Positions 1-9,624 of a stretch of DNA of 37,094 bases are shown in pieces. Both the position numbers and the translations under genes were made by a program. Location of the stretch: assembly GCA_023436925.1 (NCBI GenBank), contig JAEZHJ010000025.1, positions 1-37,094 of the forward strand, in the 5' to 3' direction. This DNA is from Actinomycetes bacterium. GTDB lineage: Bacteria > Actinomycetota > Actinomycetes > Propionibacteriales > Propionibacteriaceae. The notes below the pieces were generated by a model. The model ran no database searches. It had not been told where the DNA came from and saw only the letters and a list, made by a program, of their open reading frames with translations. Within the stretch, counting starts at the first letter, position 1. Every line of letters begins with the position of its first letter.

Positions 1-82
1 GGCACCTCTTGGGCCTGCGCAGAGCCGATCCACGCAACTGGTCATTGCCCGGCCCGGCGCCACCGGTGGTTAGGCTCCTGCC
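1..82. other. Upstream flank, no complete gene
   Basis: No complete gene is visible. Two forward frames stay open until stops at about 71-73 and 84-86, so the tail of an upstream gene (folE often precedes folP in actinobacteria) cannot be excluded, but nothing is recognisable in the translations. Confidence 0.4.
71..76 (+). promoter_or_regulatory. Candidate -10 box for leaderless folP
   Basis: TAGGCT fits TANNNT and ends 6 nt before the folP GTG. There is no Shine-Dalgarno sequence, so transcription would start at or very near the start codon. No convincing -35 is seen. Confidence 0.5.
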
Positions 83-937
83 GTGAGCCCGCTACCGCAG
101 CCCGGACGGACCCTGGTGATGGGGATCCTCAACGTGACCCCGGACTCGTTCTCCGACGGCGGGGAACACCTTGCCCCCGAGGCCGCGATCGCGCACGGCC
201 TGGCGCTGCTTGAGCAGGGTGCCGACCTGGTCGATGTCGGGGGCGAGTCGACGCGTCCGGGTGCCGCCCGGGCGCCGGTCGAGGTCGAACTCGAGCGGGT
301 CGTGCCGGTGATCAAGGCGTTGGCCGAGGCCGGCGCCGTCGTCTCGGTCGACACCATGCGGGCGGAGGTCGCCACCGCCGCCGCCGAGGCCGGCGCGGTC
401 GTGGTCAACGACGTCTCCGGCGGGCTGGCCGACCCGGCGATGTTGCCGACGGTGGCCCGCCTCGGCACCTGGTACGTCGCCATGCACTGGCGGGGCCATT
501 CCTCGGTGATGCAGGACCTGGCCACCTACGGCGACGTGGTTGCGGACGTCACAGCCGAACTTGCGGCCCGCCGTGACGCGGCGCTGGACGCCGGGATCGC
601 GCCCGAGCGACTCATCCTCGACCCGGGTCTGGGCTTCGCCAAGACGGCCGAGCACAACTGGTCGCTGCTGTCCCGGTTGGAAGAGATCGAGGAACTCGGC
701 CTGCCCGTCCTGGTCGGCTCCTCCCGCAAGCGCTTCCTCGGCGAGTTGCTGGTCGACGACGCCGGCCTGCGGCCCCCGAAGGAGCGCGACGCCGCCACGA
801 TCGCGCTGACCGCCCTGCTTGCCGAGCGCCAGATCTGGGGTGTCCGGACGCACACCGTCCGCGCTCACCGGGACGCTATCGCGGTGGTGGAACGGCTCCG
901 GGAAACGCAGCGTACGCGGCGGCCACGGGTCAGGTAG
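83..937 (+). CDS. folP: Dihydropteroate synthase
   Basis: This cytoplasmic enzyme of folate biosynthesis condenses 6-hydroxymethyl-dihydropterin pyrophosphate with p-aminobenzoate to dihydropteroate; it is the sulfonamide target. The 284-residue protein is a complete TIM-barrel DHPS. It opens with GILNVTPDSFSDGG, followed by GGESTRPGA, a VSVDT strand, VVNDVSGG, LDPGLGFAKT and the substrate-binding GSSRKRFLG loop, and ends with RTHTVRAH. The GTG start has no ribosome-binding site but lies 6 nt after TAGGCT, suggesting a leaderless message. It heads a folP-folB-folK-DUF3180 operon, and folB follows after 25 nt. All family motifs are intact. Confidence is high. Confidence 0.97.
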   Translation: MSPLPQPGRTLVMGILNVTPDSFSDGGEHLAPEAAIAHGLALLEQGADLVDVGGESTRPGAARAPVEVELERVVPVIKALAEAGAVVSVDTMRAEVATAAAEAGAVVVNDVSGGLADPAMLPTVARLGTWYVAMHWRGHSSVMQDLATYGDVVADVTAELAARRDAALDAGIAPERLILDPGLGFAKTAEHNWSLLSRLEEIEELGLPVLVGSSRKRFLGELLVDDAGLRPPKERDAATIALTALLAERQIWGVRTHTVRAHRDAIAVVERLRETQRTRRPRVR

Positions 938-962
938 TGTCAGTTCGACGAGGAGGTGGCCA

Positions 963-1319
963 GTGGGCGATCGCATCAGGCTGACCGGTATCGAGGTGGT
1001 GGGGCGCCACGGCGTCTACACCGGGGAGAAGTTCAGCGACCAACCCTTTGTGGTCGACCTGGACTGTGTCATAGACCGGCGGCGCCTGGTCGACGACCTC
1101 GCCACCACCGTCGACTACTCAGAACTGGCCGACCAGGTGGCGCGCATCATCCAGGCCGAGTCGGTCGACCTGATCGAGACGCTGGCGGAGCGGATCGCGG
1201 CCGCCTGCCTGTCCCACCCGGTCATCACCACCGCGACCGTGACGGTCCACAAGCCGGAGGCGCCGCTGTCGGTGCACGTCCGCGACGTTGCCGTCGAGGT
1301 GACCAGGAGCTCGCGATGA
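963..1319 (+). CDS. folB: Dihydroneopterin aldolase
   Basis: This enzyme converts 7,8-dihydroneopterin to 6-hydroxymethyl-7,8-dihydropterin and glycolaldehyde, supplying FolK. The 118-residue product has the usual FolB length. It shows GRHGVYTGEK with the conserved glutamate-lysine pair near residue 20, VDYSEL in the middle, LIETLAERIA (pterin-binding glutamate), and the C-terminal HKPEAP segment carrying the catalytic lysine. The frame is open further upstream, but GTG 963 is chosen because AGGAGG at 950-955 is correctly spaced and conserved sequence begins directly after it. Its TGA overlaps the folK ATG by 4 nt, so the two are probably translationally coupled. Confidence 0.95.
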   Translation: MGDRIRLTGIEVVGRHGVYTGEKFSDQPFVVDLDCVIDRRRLVDDLATTVDYSELADQVARIIQAESVDLIETLAERIAAACLSHPVITTATVTVHKPEAPLSVHVRDVAVEVTRSSR

Positions 1320-1861
1320 GCATCATCGACTTCGACGTCGACACGCTGTCGGGGATGACCCCGCTGCGGCTCGTCACGTACTCGCTGGGCTCCAACCTCG
1401 GTGACCGGCTGGAGTACCTGCAGGGGGCCGTCACGCTGCTCAACGCGACCCCGGGGATGCGGGTCACCGCCATCTCGTCGGTCTACGAGACCGACCCGGT
1501 GGAGCTTCTCGACCAGCCGCAGTTCCTCAACATCGTCGTTCAGGCCGAGTCCAGTCTGGCGTCGACCGTGATGCTGGAGCGGGCCCACGCCATCGAGGAC
1601 GGCTTCGACCGGATCCGGACGGTGAGGTACGGTCCGCGCACCATCGACATCGACCTGATCGCGGTCGGCGACCGGGTGATCAACAACGAGACCCTCGTCC
1701 TGCCGCACCCCCGGGCCCATGAGCGGGCCTTCGTGCTGGTGCCCTGGCTGGAGATCGACCCAGCCGCCGAGCTGGTCGGGCACGGGCGGGTCGCCGACCT
1801 CGTGGCGACCCTCGACACGTCGGGGGTGCGCCGGCGCGACGACCTGGTCGTCGAGTTGTGA
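1316..1861 (+). CDS. folK: 2-amino-4-hydroxy-6-hydroxymethyldihydropteridine pyrophosphokinase
   Basis: HPPK transfers pyrophosphate from ATP to 6-hydroxymethyl-dihydropterin, producing the FolP substrate. The 181-residue protein has SLGSNLGDR near residue 25, VYETDPV, the signature RYGPRTIDIDLI with its metal-binding aspartates, and LPHPRAHERAFVLVPW. About 15 residues precede the first conserved strand. An internal ATG at about residue 13 (MTPLRL) is an alternative start, but ATG 1316 has an AGGAGC-type ribosome site and the ATGA overlap with folB. The stop overlaps the start of the next gene, continuing the coupled operon. Confidence 0.95.
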   Translation: MSIIDFDVDTLSGMTPLRLVTYSLGSNLGDRLEYLQGAVTLLNATPGMRVTAISSVYETDPVELLDQPQFLNIVVQAESSLASTVMLERAHAIEDGFDRIRTVRYGPRTIDIDLIAVGDRVINNETLVLPHPRAHERAFVLVPWLEIDPAAELVGHGRVADLVATLDTSGVRRRDDLVVEL

Positions 1862-2385
1862 TGAGCCCGTCCGCTCCCTCCCCGACGGTTCGGCCGACCG
1901 GCTGGCGCGCGATCGCGCTGGCGGTACTGGCCGGCGCCGCGGTGGGATTCGGACTCTTCTTCGCCCTCGACCGGCTGCACCAACCGCTTCCGATCCCGCC
2001 GCTGCTGGCGGCCGGCACCCTGGCCGTCCTGGCGGCAGCGGTGGGCTGGCAGGCCTGGACGACGCACGTCACCGTGCACCGCCGCCGCGAACAGTTGCAG
2101 CCGAGCGTCGCGGTAGCGCTGCTCGCGCTGGGAAAGACCGCGCTGATCGCCGGAGCCGCGCTCGCCGGGGCCTACGCCGGCATAGCGGCTCACACAGTTC
2201 CGCACCTGGAGGCGCAACTTCCGCGGGAGCGGATTATCGGCGCGCTGGCGTCCATGCTGGCCGCTATCGGGCTGGCGATCGCCGGCCGAATGCTGGAACG
2301 TGCATGTGAAATACCAAATCCGCCGCCGGACGATCAATCCGCCACGCCGGACGAGGACCCCTCGCAAGCGGATGCCCAGAGTTAG
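1861..2385 (+). CDS. DUF3180 family membrane protein
   Basis: This is a small membrane protein of unknown function, about 174 residues. Four hydrophobic segments are visible: roughly residues 15-35, 45-65, 80-105 and 130-145. The C-terminal tail is proline- and acid-rich (PPPDDQS...DEDPSQAD) and probably cytosolic. Genes of this family commonly follow folK in actinobacteria, as Rv3605c does in M. tuberculosis, and that position is the main basis for the family name. The start is coupled to the folK stop: either GTG 1858 or ATG 1861 works, and I prefer the ATG. Its own TAG stop lies inside the candidate -10 box of the next gene. No enzymatic motif is visible. Confidence 0.85.
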   Translation: MSPSAPSPTVRPTGWRAIALAVLAGAAVGFGLFFALDRLHQPLPIPPLLAAGTLAVLAAAVGWQAWTTHVTVHRRREQLQPSVAVALLALGKTALIAGAALAGAYAGIAAHTVPHLEAQLPRERIIGALASMLAAIGLAIAGRMLERACEIPNPPPDDQSATPDEDPSQADAQS

Positions 2386-2388
2386 GCT
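2383..2388 (+). promoter_or_regulatory. Candidate -10 box for gene at 2396
   Basis: TAGGCT, 7 nt before GTG 2396, is identical to the box before folP. Its first three bases are also the stop codon of the DUF3180 gene. No Shine-Dalgarno sequence is present. Confidence 0.5.
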
Positions 2389-2395
2389 TGCCCTC

Positions 2396-2983
2396 GTGAG
2401 CGCTTCCCCCGCTGTCCGCCGTACCGGACGTTCCGCCTTCGGGCGCTATTCCTGGCTGACATTGGCAGTCACCCTGGTCCTGGCCGCCGCCTTGCTGACC
2501 GGCGACATCTGGCTGACCCGCGCCGGTGCCGTCGTCGCCTTCCTCGGCGGGATCACCGCCTGCCTGCTCGCCTGGCGCGAGGTCAGGCAGCAGCGGATCG
2601 ATTTCGAGCAGCGCTCGACCGCCGAACTGCGCAGCCACGGCGAGAAGCTTCGTGCGGAGCGGGAGCAGCATGTGCGGCTGCTGCGGATCCTCCAGCAGCG
2701 CAACCAGGAGCTGCGAAGCCGCGCCACCACTGCTCGCGCCGAAGTCGGACGGCTCAACCAGGAGCTCGCGCGGCTCCGGGGTGACAACGCCGGACTTCGC
2801 CTGGAGTTGGCCCGGCTGAACGAGCTCAACAACGCCGAGGTGCTGGCCCTGCCGCGCCGGGTGGCCGGCGCCGTGTCGAGCCGGGAGATCGTCTTGTGGA
2901 GCGAGGAGAACCTGCCCACGGTGGTCGACCTCAAGGCGATCACCGCCCCGGTCGAGATCGAGGATCGTCGGCGCCAGGCCTGA
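2396..2983 (+). CDS. Coiled-coil membrane protein (DUF6779-like)
   Basis: The function is unknown. The roughly 195-residue product has a short basic N-terminus, then two hydrophobic helices (about residues 18-38 and 42-60) giving a membrane hairpin. A long charged coiled coil follows (about 65-145, rich in Gln, Glu, Arg and Leu with heptad-like spacing), then a short C-terminal segment. Its place after the folK-DUF3180 pair matches the gene after DUF3180 in mycobacteria (Rv3604c region, DUF6779), whose N-terminal hairpin looks similar; I infer relatedness from this and am not certain. The frame is open from 2300, but GTG 2396 with its leaderless-type promoter fits better than a start inside the preceding gene. 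Confidence 0.75.
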   Translation: MSASPAVRRTGRSAFGRYSWLTLAVTLVLAAALLTGDIWLTRAGAVVAFLGGITACLLAWREVRQQRIDFEQRSTAELRSHGEKLRAEREQHVRLLRILQQRNQELRSRATTARAEVGRLNQELARLRGDNAGLRLELARLNELNNAEVLALPRRVAGAVSSREIVLWSEENLPTVVDLKAITAPVEIEDRRRQA

Positions 2984-3033
2984 TCCCCAGGCGGTGGCCC
3001 CGTCGATGAGGCCGCTCACCGCACCAGCGCACC

Positions 3034-3067
3034 GCACCGCCCGCCGGGACCACCCGCCGGGCGGTGC
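3034..3067 (+). terminator. GC-rich hairpin after the 2396-2983 gene
   Basis: The arms GCACCGCCCG and CGGGCGGTGC pair perfectly, and an inner CGGG/CCCG stem extends the helix across one mismatch. There is no T-tract, as is usual for actinobacterial terminator-like hairpins. It lies 51 nt after the stop codon at 2983. Confidence 0.6.
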
Positions 3068-3146
3068 CGCGTAACCGGCCCGGATTGTTGGCCGGCGATA
3101 AGGACCCACCTCGCCGGTGCTCACTCGAGCCTTACCTCAGACTTCG

Positions 3147-3207
3147 TTTTTACGATGGTTTGAGTTCGGGTATACGCTTGGAGATGGAGTTCCGAAGAAT
3201 GTGGAAC
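3147..3207 (+). promoter_or_regulatory. Candidate lsr2 promoter and inverted repeat
   Basis: This AT-richer stretch in otherwise GC-rich DNA contains TATACG (3171-3176) as a possible -10, with a T-rich candidate -35 near 3147-3153. Downstream lies an inverted repeat GTTCC-N9-GGAAC (3189-3207) that could be an operator in the leader. Lsr2 binds AT-rich DNA, so autoregulation here is plausible but inferred. Confidence 0.4.
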
Positions 3208-3238
3208 CCGACATTGTTTTTCGTGAAAGGACGGGCCC

Positions 3239-3565
3239 ATGGCTCAACGGGTGGAGATCGTGCTCACCGACGATCTGGACGAATCCAAGGCGGACAGTAC
3301 CGTCACCTTCGGCTATGCCGGGGCCACCTACGAGATCGACCTGTCCGACGCGAACCGGACCGCCCTGGAAGAGGCGCTCGCCCCGTACATCGCCGCCGCC
3401 CGCAAGGTTTCCACGGGCCGCCGCTCCTCGACCCGGCGCCGTTCCTCCGGGGGCGCCACCGCCACCGAGATCCGCGCCTGGGCACTCTCCCAGGGGATGA
3501 ACGTCTCCAGCCGCGGCCGGGTCTCCAGCGAGGTCCGCGAGGCGTACGAGAACGCGCACGGCTGA
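3239..3565 (+). CDS. lsr2: Lsr2 nucleoid-associated protein / xenogeneic silencer
   Basis: Lsr2 is the H-NS-like DNA-bridging protein of actinobacteria; it coats AT-rich DNA and represses horizontally acquired genes. The 108-residue product has the typical length. The N-terminal oligomerisation half starts MAQRVEIVLTDDLD and includes the FGYAG(A)TYEIDLS core. A basic Arg/Ser linker spans about 55-72. The C-terminal DNA-binding domain contains ATEIRAWA and the AT-hook-like R-G-R at residues 92-94 that inserts in the minor groove. The start is well supported by GAAAGGA upstream. It precedes clpC, the same order as Rv3597c and Rv3596c. A hairpin separates the two, so they may be transcribed independently. 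Confidence 0.97.
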   Translation: MAQRVEIVLTDDLDESKADSTVTFGYAGATYEIDLSDANRTALEEALAPYIAAARKVSTGRRSSTRRRSSGGATATEIRAWALSQGMNVSSRGRVSSEVREAYENAHG

Positions 3566-3600
3566 TCGCCCCGCTCCCGGCTCGATTGAGCCGGGGGCGA
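3566..3600 (+). terminator. Hairpin after lsr2
   Basis: It begins immediately after the lsr2 stop. The inner stem CCCGGCTC/GAGCCGGG closes on a GATT tetraloop, and an outer TCGCC/GGCGA pairing flanks a 5-nt bulge. There is no T-tract. Confidence 0.65.
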
Positions 3601-3634
3601 ACACGGGAACTCCGGGCCCCCCACCACCGTTGAC

Positions 3635-3640
3635 TAGACT
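3635..3640 (+). promoter_or_regulatory. Candidate -10 box for clpC
   Basis: TAGACT lies about 70 nt upstream of the clpC ATG, overlapping TTGACT (3630-3635). A leader with AAGGAG at 3700-3705 would follow. I looked for a ClgR-type palindrome here and did not find a convincing one. Confidence 0.3.
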
Positions 3641-3712
3641 GAGTACGTCCTTCGGGGGTCGCTGTGGCCGTCGGTGGGGCGTCCGGCAGGGCTGGATTTA
3701 AGGAGTTCCCGC

Positions 3713-6217
<2,505 letters not shown>

Positions 6218-6229
6218 CAGTCACCCGAC

Positions 6230-6267
6230 AAGGGGCCCGGCACCAAACAACAGGTGCCGGGCCCCTT
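6230..6267. terminator. Strong bidirectional hairpin after clpC
   Basis: A perfect 15-bp stem, AAGGGGCCCGGCACC against its complement, closes on an 8-nt A-rich loop. It lies between the convergent clpC and DUF4190 genes and can serve both, because each strand has a purine-rich and a pyrimidine-rich arm. Confidence 0.85.
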
Positions 6268-6298
6268 CTCGCTTGTCCGGGTTGGTGACCGCGCCGAT

Positions 6299-6913
6299 TC
6301 AGGCAGCCGCCACCAGGAACAGGACGAACAGGGTGAAGGCGGCGATACCGAGCAGCATCAGGACCGTCCCGACGATGCCCAGCACCATGCCGACGGTCAT
6401 CATCGGGCTGGACCGCCAGCGGCCGGGATTGTTCCGGGTCTCCCTCGCGCCCTTGGCGCCCAGGTACCAGGCGATCGGGAAGGTCAGCGGGAAGAGGAAG
6501 CCCACCACGCCGAGCACGAGGGTCGCTACCGCGTTGGGGTGCTCGGGCAGGGCAGGGGCGGCACCGGGATAGCCGGACGCCGGGTATCCGGTCGGCACCA
6601 GCGGGCCGGTGTCCTGCGGCTGGCCGTAGGGGGAGTAGCCCTGCGGCGGCTGCTCGTAGACGGGGGCCGGCTGGGGCTGCGCGGTCGGCGGCAGGTTCGG
6701 CCGGGTGGGGGAGGGCGCCGGCTGCGGCATTCCGACGGTCGGGTTCGAGTAATTGGACGGCCCGGTCCCGTACTGGTTCGCGGCGGGGTTGTAGCCCGCC
6801 GCCCACGGGTCGGGTCGGCCGGCATCGCCCGCGGTCGACGGGCCGGGCTGCTGCGGCGAATCCCACTGCTGCGGGCTGTCGGGATGCTCGGGACGGGCGT
6901 ACGGGTTCGTCAT
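6299..6913 (-). CDS. DUF4190-type membrane protein with long Pro/Gln-rich N-terminus
   Basis: The function is unknown. The roughly 204-residue protein has a long disordered N-terminal region (about residues 1-125) rich in Pro, Gln, Gly and Tyr. A compact membrane domain of two hydrophobic segments follows (about 130-150 and 170-200), with a charged loop containing GAKGARE between them. That layout matches the DUF4190 family, common in actinobacteria and often annotated only as membrane protein. ATG 6913 (MTNPYARP) is preferred; an in-frame GTG at 6925 is possible. A TAGCGT box on the minus strand (6944-6949) overlaps the stop of the upstream asparaginase gene and could be its own -10. It is convergent with clpC. 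Confidence 0.8.
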   Translation of the reverse strand: MTNPYARPEHPDSPQQWDSPQQPGPSTAGDAGRPDPWAAGYNPAANQYGTGPSNYSNPTVGMPQPAPSPTRPNLPPTAQPQPAPVYEQPPQGYSPYGQPQDTGPLVPTGYPASGYPGAAPALPEHPNAVATLVLGVVGFLFPLTFPIAWYLGAKGARETRNNPGRWRSSPMMTVGMVLGIVGTVLMLLGIAAFTLFVLFLVAAA

Positions 6914-6946
6914 GGCGTCTCTCACTGGCTCGTAGTGGGATCCACG

Positions 6947-7936
6947 CTACTCGGTGCGGGGTTCGCCACTCCCGGGCCAGACCGCGCGCAGCTCACCCAC
7001 CGGACGCCCGCCGCCCAGGATGGGGTCGCCGACCAGGCCGGCGAGCGCTTCCTTCGGCACCCCGAGGGTGCGCAGGGCAGCGGCCAGCACCGGACCGCGG
7101 GCCCGGTCACCGCCGTCATCGATCTTGAGGGCCACCGCCCCCACTCCCGGGATTGCGACCGCGGCGACGCCCTCGGCACCGCCCTTGGCCAACAGGCCGG
7201 GGACGGCCCGCATCAGCAGGGCGTCCTGGCCGGCGCTGCCCGACACCAGTTCGGGGTGGGTCCGCATCGCGTCGGCGACCCGGCGGGGCGCGGTCCCCGG
7301 GGCTGCTTCCACTCCCCGCAGGAAGGCGCGCGCCAACCCGGTGAGCGAGATCGCCAGCACCGGTGCGCCGCAGCCGTCCACCCCGACGGCGGCCACCTGC
7401 TCGCCGGACAACTGCTCGACCGCCGCGGTCAACGCCTGCTGCAGCGGGTGGGCGGGATCGGTGTAGCCGGTCGTCGGCCAGCCCGCAGCCCGGCAGGTCA
7501 GCAGCATCGCGGCGTGCTTGCCCGAGCAGTTCATGTAGACCCGCTCGGGACCACCTCCCGAACGCAGCACCTCGGTGCGGGCGGGCTCGGAGAACGGCAG
7601 GTCGGGCGGGCAGGCGAGGGCCGTCGCCTCCAGCCCGGTCCGGGCCAGCATCGCAGCCACCCGCTCGGTGTGGAACGGCTCGCCGTGGTGGCTGGCCGCC
7701 GCCAGAGCCAGCTCCTCGGAGTCGGCCGGCTCGAAGCCGGCGGTGAGCATGCCGGTGGCCTGCATCAGCTTGTTGGACGAGCGGGGGAACACCGCTCCCG
7801 ATGGGTCGCCCGCCGTCAGGACCGGCTGCCCGGCCGCGTCGAGCACCACCACCGAGCCGCGGTGGACGCTCTCGGTGAACCCGGATCGCACCACCTCCGC
7901 CAGCCTGATCCCTCCGGCATAGCGTCCGGCGATCAC
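6947..7936 (-). CDS. L-asparaginase II family protein
   Basis: It is expected to hydrolyse L-asparagine to aspartate and ammonia. The roughly 329-residue protein matches the bacterial asparaginase II family (PF06089), distinct from the E. coli AnsA/AnsB fold. Recognisable pieces are LAEVVRSGFTESVHRGSVVV at the start, FPRSSNK, a central ASHHGE motif, NCSGKHAAML and VDGCGAPV. The C-terminal half ends in GGGRPVGELR. The frame is open far upstream without conserved sequence. I chose GTG 7936, which directly precedes family-like sequence, although AGGAG is unusually far away (about 19 nt). A 12-codon ORF reads into this start with a GTGA overlap and could explain the spacing. The start is moderately certain, the family highly certain. 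Confidence 0.88.
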   Translation of the reverse strand: MIAGRYAGGIRLAEVVRSGFTESVHRGSVVVLDAAGQPVLTAGDPSGAVFPRSSNKLMQATGMLTAGFEPADSEELALAAASHHGEPFHTERVAAMLARTGLEATALACPPDLPFSEPARTEVLRSGGGPERVYMNCSGKHAAMLLTCRAAGWPTTGYTDPAHPLQQALTAAVEQLSGEQVAAVGVDGCGAPVLAISLTGLARAFLRGVEAAPGTAPRRVADAMRTHPELVSGSAGQDALLMRAVPGLLAKGGAEGVAAVAIPGVGAVALKIDDGGDRARGPVLAAALRTLGVPKEALAGLVGDPILGGGRPVGELRAVWPGSGEPRTE

Positions 7937-7971
7937 CGCGTCGACCCCACGTTCACTCCTGCTTTCCTCAT
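7933..7971 (-). other. Possible 12-codon leader ORF coupled to asparaginase
   Basis: ATG at 7971-7969 opens a short frame encoding MRKAGVNVGSTR. Its TGA (7935-7933) overlaps the chosen asparaginase GTG as GTGA. TAGCCT (7984-7989, minus strand) lies 12 nt upstream as a possible -10. It may be chance, as no homology can be judged for 12 residues. Confidence 0.25.
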
Positions 7972-8021
7972 TGTCGCCCGGACAGGCTACTCCCGCCGCA
8001 GGGGTGCTGGTGCACGCCGGC

Positions 8022-8888
8022 CTACAGGGTGTAGCCGTCCGCCGTGAGCCGGCCCAGACCGTCGGCGAGCAGTGACTCCAGCGCCCGTTCGGCCTGGTCC
8101 TGATCGACCGGCCAGGCCGCGAGCAGGGTGCCGCGGTCGACGGCCGGCTCCGCCCGGCGCAGCACGTCGAGCAGCCGACCTCGGGCCTGCCGATCGGTGC
8201 CGTCGTAGCGCTGGACGCGGCGGGCGGCAGGACCAGCCGGCCGTCCGGCGGCGAGCCAGCGGCAGTGCCCCGCCACCGGGCAGGATTCACAGCGCGGCGT
8301 CGCCGCGGTGCACACCAGGGCGCCGAGTTCCATCGAGGCCGCCGCCCAGGCTGCGGCCGTCTCGGCAGACTCCGGCAGCCACCGGGCGGCGCGTTCCCGC
8401 TCGGCGACCGTCAGCGAGGGCGACGGCCCGGCCTGGCCGGCCTCCAGCCGCGACAGCACCCGTCTCACGTTGGTGTCCAGCACGACGTGGCGGCCGCGGT
8501 GGGCGAAGCTGGCGATCGCCGCGGCGGTGTACTCCCCGACGCCGGGCAGGGCACGCAGCGCGGGCAGGTCGGACGGCACCTCGCCGGCGTGGTCGGCCAC
8601 GATCCGGCGGGCCGCGTCGTGCAGCCGCAGGGCGCGGCGCGGATAGCCCAGCCGGCCCCACGCCCTGACCGCTTCGCCGGGCTCCTCGGCTGCGAGCGCC
8701 GCCGGGGTGGGCCACCGGGCCAACCACTGCCGCCAGGGCTCGACCACCCGCGACACCGGCGTCTGCTGCAGCATGAACTCGCTCACCATGACCCCCCACC
8801 CGGTGACCCCGGCCTCCCGCCAGGGCAGGTCGCGGGCGTGGTCGGCGTACCAGGCGAGGACCGCGTTGACTACGGCTGGGCGCTGCAC
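8022..8888 (-). CDS. mutY: Adenine DNA glycosylase (A/G-specific)
   Basis: MutY removes adenine mispaired with 8-oxoguanine. The 288-residue protein carries the helix-hairpin-helix glycosylase fold. SEFMLQQTPV includes Glu37, the catalytic acid position. LPGVGEYTAAAI is the HhH motif, and VVLDTNVRRVL carries Asp138 of the GPD-type motif. The [4Fe-4S] cluster cysteines are at 193, 200, 203 and 209 (C-x6-C-x2-C-x5-C). The C-terminus after about 215 is shorter than the E. coli NUDIX-like domain, as in other short actinobacterial forms. GTG 8888 follows AAGGTGG with good spacing; the upstream extension in this frame is not conserved. It is divergent from the gene at 8976, and the radA-disA-mutY neighbourhood matches mycobacteria. 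Confidence 0.94.
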   Translation of the reverse strand: MQRPAVVNAVLAWYADHARDLPWREAGVTGWGVMVSEFMLQQTPVSRVVEPWRQWLARWPTPAALAAEEPGEAVRAWGRLGYPRRALRLHDAARRIVADHAGEVPSDLPALRALPGVGEYTAAAIASFAHRGRHVVLDTNVRRVLSRLEAGQAGPSPSLTVAERERAARWLPESAETAAAWAAASMELGALVCTAATPRCESCPVAGHCRWLAAGRPAGPAARRVQRYDGTDRQARGRLLDVLRRAEPAVDRGTLLAAWPVDQDQAERALESLLADGLGRLTADGYTL

Positions 8889-8962
8889 GCCCGCCACCTT
8901 AGTGCCGCGGCCAGACCCGTCCGGAACCGGCGTGGGTCCCTCCGTCGCCGGTCGGCTGCGCA

Positions 8963-8968
8963 TAACCT
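8963..8968 (+). promoter_or_regulatory. Candidate -10 box for gene at 8976
   Basis: TAACCT ends 7 nt before ATG 8976. No Shine-Dalgarno sequence is present in the 87-nt gap shared with divergent mutY. Confidence 0.5.
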
Positions 8969-8975
8969 GCCTGAC

Positions 8976-9596
8976 ATGGGTTCTCTGCTCCGTCCGGTCG
9001 GTCCGGAAGAGCCGCGGGTCTACTGGGTCCGGCGGGGACTGGTTCTGCTGGTCGCCGCCCTGCTCGCGTTCGGGGTGTTCTGGCTCGCTTGGCCGCGGGA
9101 GTCGCCGGTATCGGCGGCCCCGGCCGGCCAGGGGTCGTCGGTGACGCCGCCGGCGAGCACCTCACCCTCACCGTCGGCGGCGCCCAGCCCGACCAAGCCC
9201 GCCGGCCCGGTGGCCTGTGACCCGGCCGCCATGAGGCTGACGGTCGCCGGCTTCCAGCGCGTGAAGGTCAGCACCAAGCAGGCGTTCACCCTCTCCGTGA
9301 TCAACGGCGGCACCGAGGCCTGCGACCTGACCATCTCGCCGGAGACCTATTCGCTGACCGTCCGCTCCGGTGACGACCGGATCTGGAGCACGGCCGACTG
9401 CGCGAAGTGGCTGCCGGAGGAGAAGGTGACCCTGAAGCCGGAGACCGCCCACGAGTTCACCGTGGAGTGGCCGCTGCGCCGCTCGAAGTCGGGCTGCAAG
9501 ATCGTGAAGGGCAAGCTCAAGGCGGGCACCTACGTGGCGACCGCCGTCCTGCTCGAGAAGGCCAGCGCCAAGCAGGTCATGCAGCTGGTGAAGTGA
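8976..9596 (+). CDS. Membrane-anchored extracytoplasmic protein of unknown function
   Basis: The 206-residue protein is not assigned to a named family. A single transmembrane helix (about residues 19-40, LVLLVAALLAFGVFWLAW) is followed by an Ala/Ser/Pro/Thr linker (about 45-80). The outer domain of about 125 residues looks beta-rich, with alternating hydrophobic strands. It has four cysteines (VACDPA, EACDLT, ADCAKW, SGCKIV) that could form two disulfides outside the membrane. Its position between mutY and disA-radA matches Rv3587c, a membrane protein in the same mycobacterial neighbourhood, so it is probably the counterpart. ATG 8976 is preceded by a leaderless-type promoter. It converges on disA with only 28 nt between stops. 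Confidence 0.8.
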   Translation: MGSLLRPVGPEEPRVYWVRRGLVLLVAALLAFGVFWLAWPRESPVSAAPAGQGSSVTPPASTSPSPSAAPSPTKPAGPVACDPAAMRLTVAGFQRVKVSTKQAFTLSVINGGTEACDLTISPETYSLTVRSGDDRIWSTADCAKWLPEEKVTLKPETAHEFTVEWPLRRSKSGCKIVKGKLKAGTYVATAVLLEKASAKQVMQLVK

Positions 9597-9624
9597 CCCC
9601 GGCCGGGGGTGGGCGGCCTGCCGC

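Noticed and set aside
1..82. C-terminus of folE
   Set aside because: Open frames exist but no GTP cyclohydrolase ending is recognisable in so few codons.
3640..3712. ClgR operator before clpC
   Set aside because: I searched for a CGC-N5-GCG type palindrome and found no convincing match.
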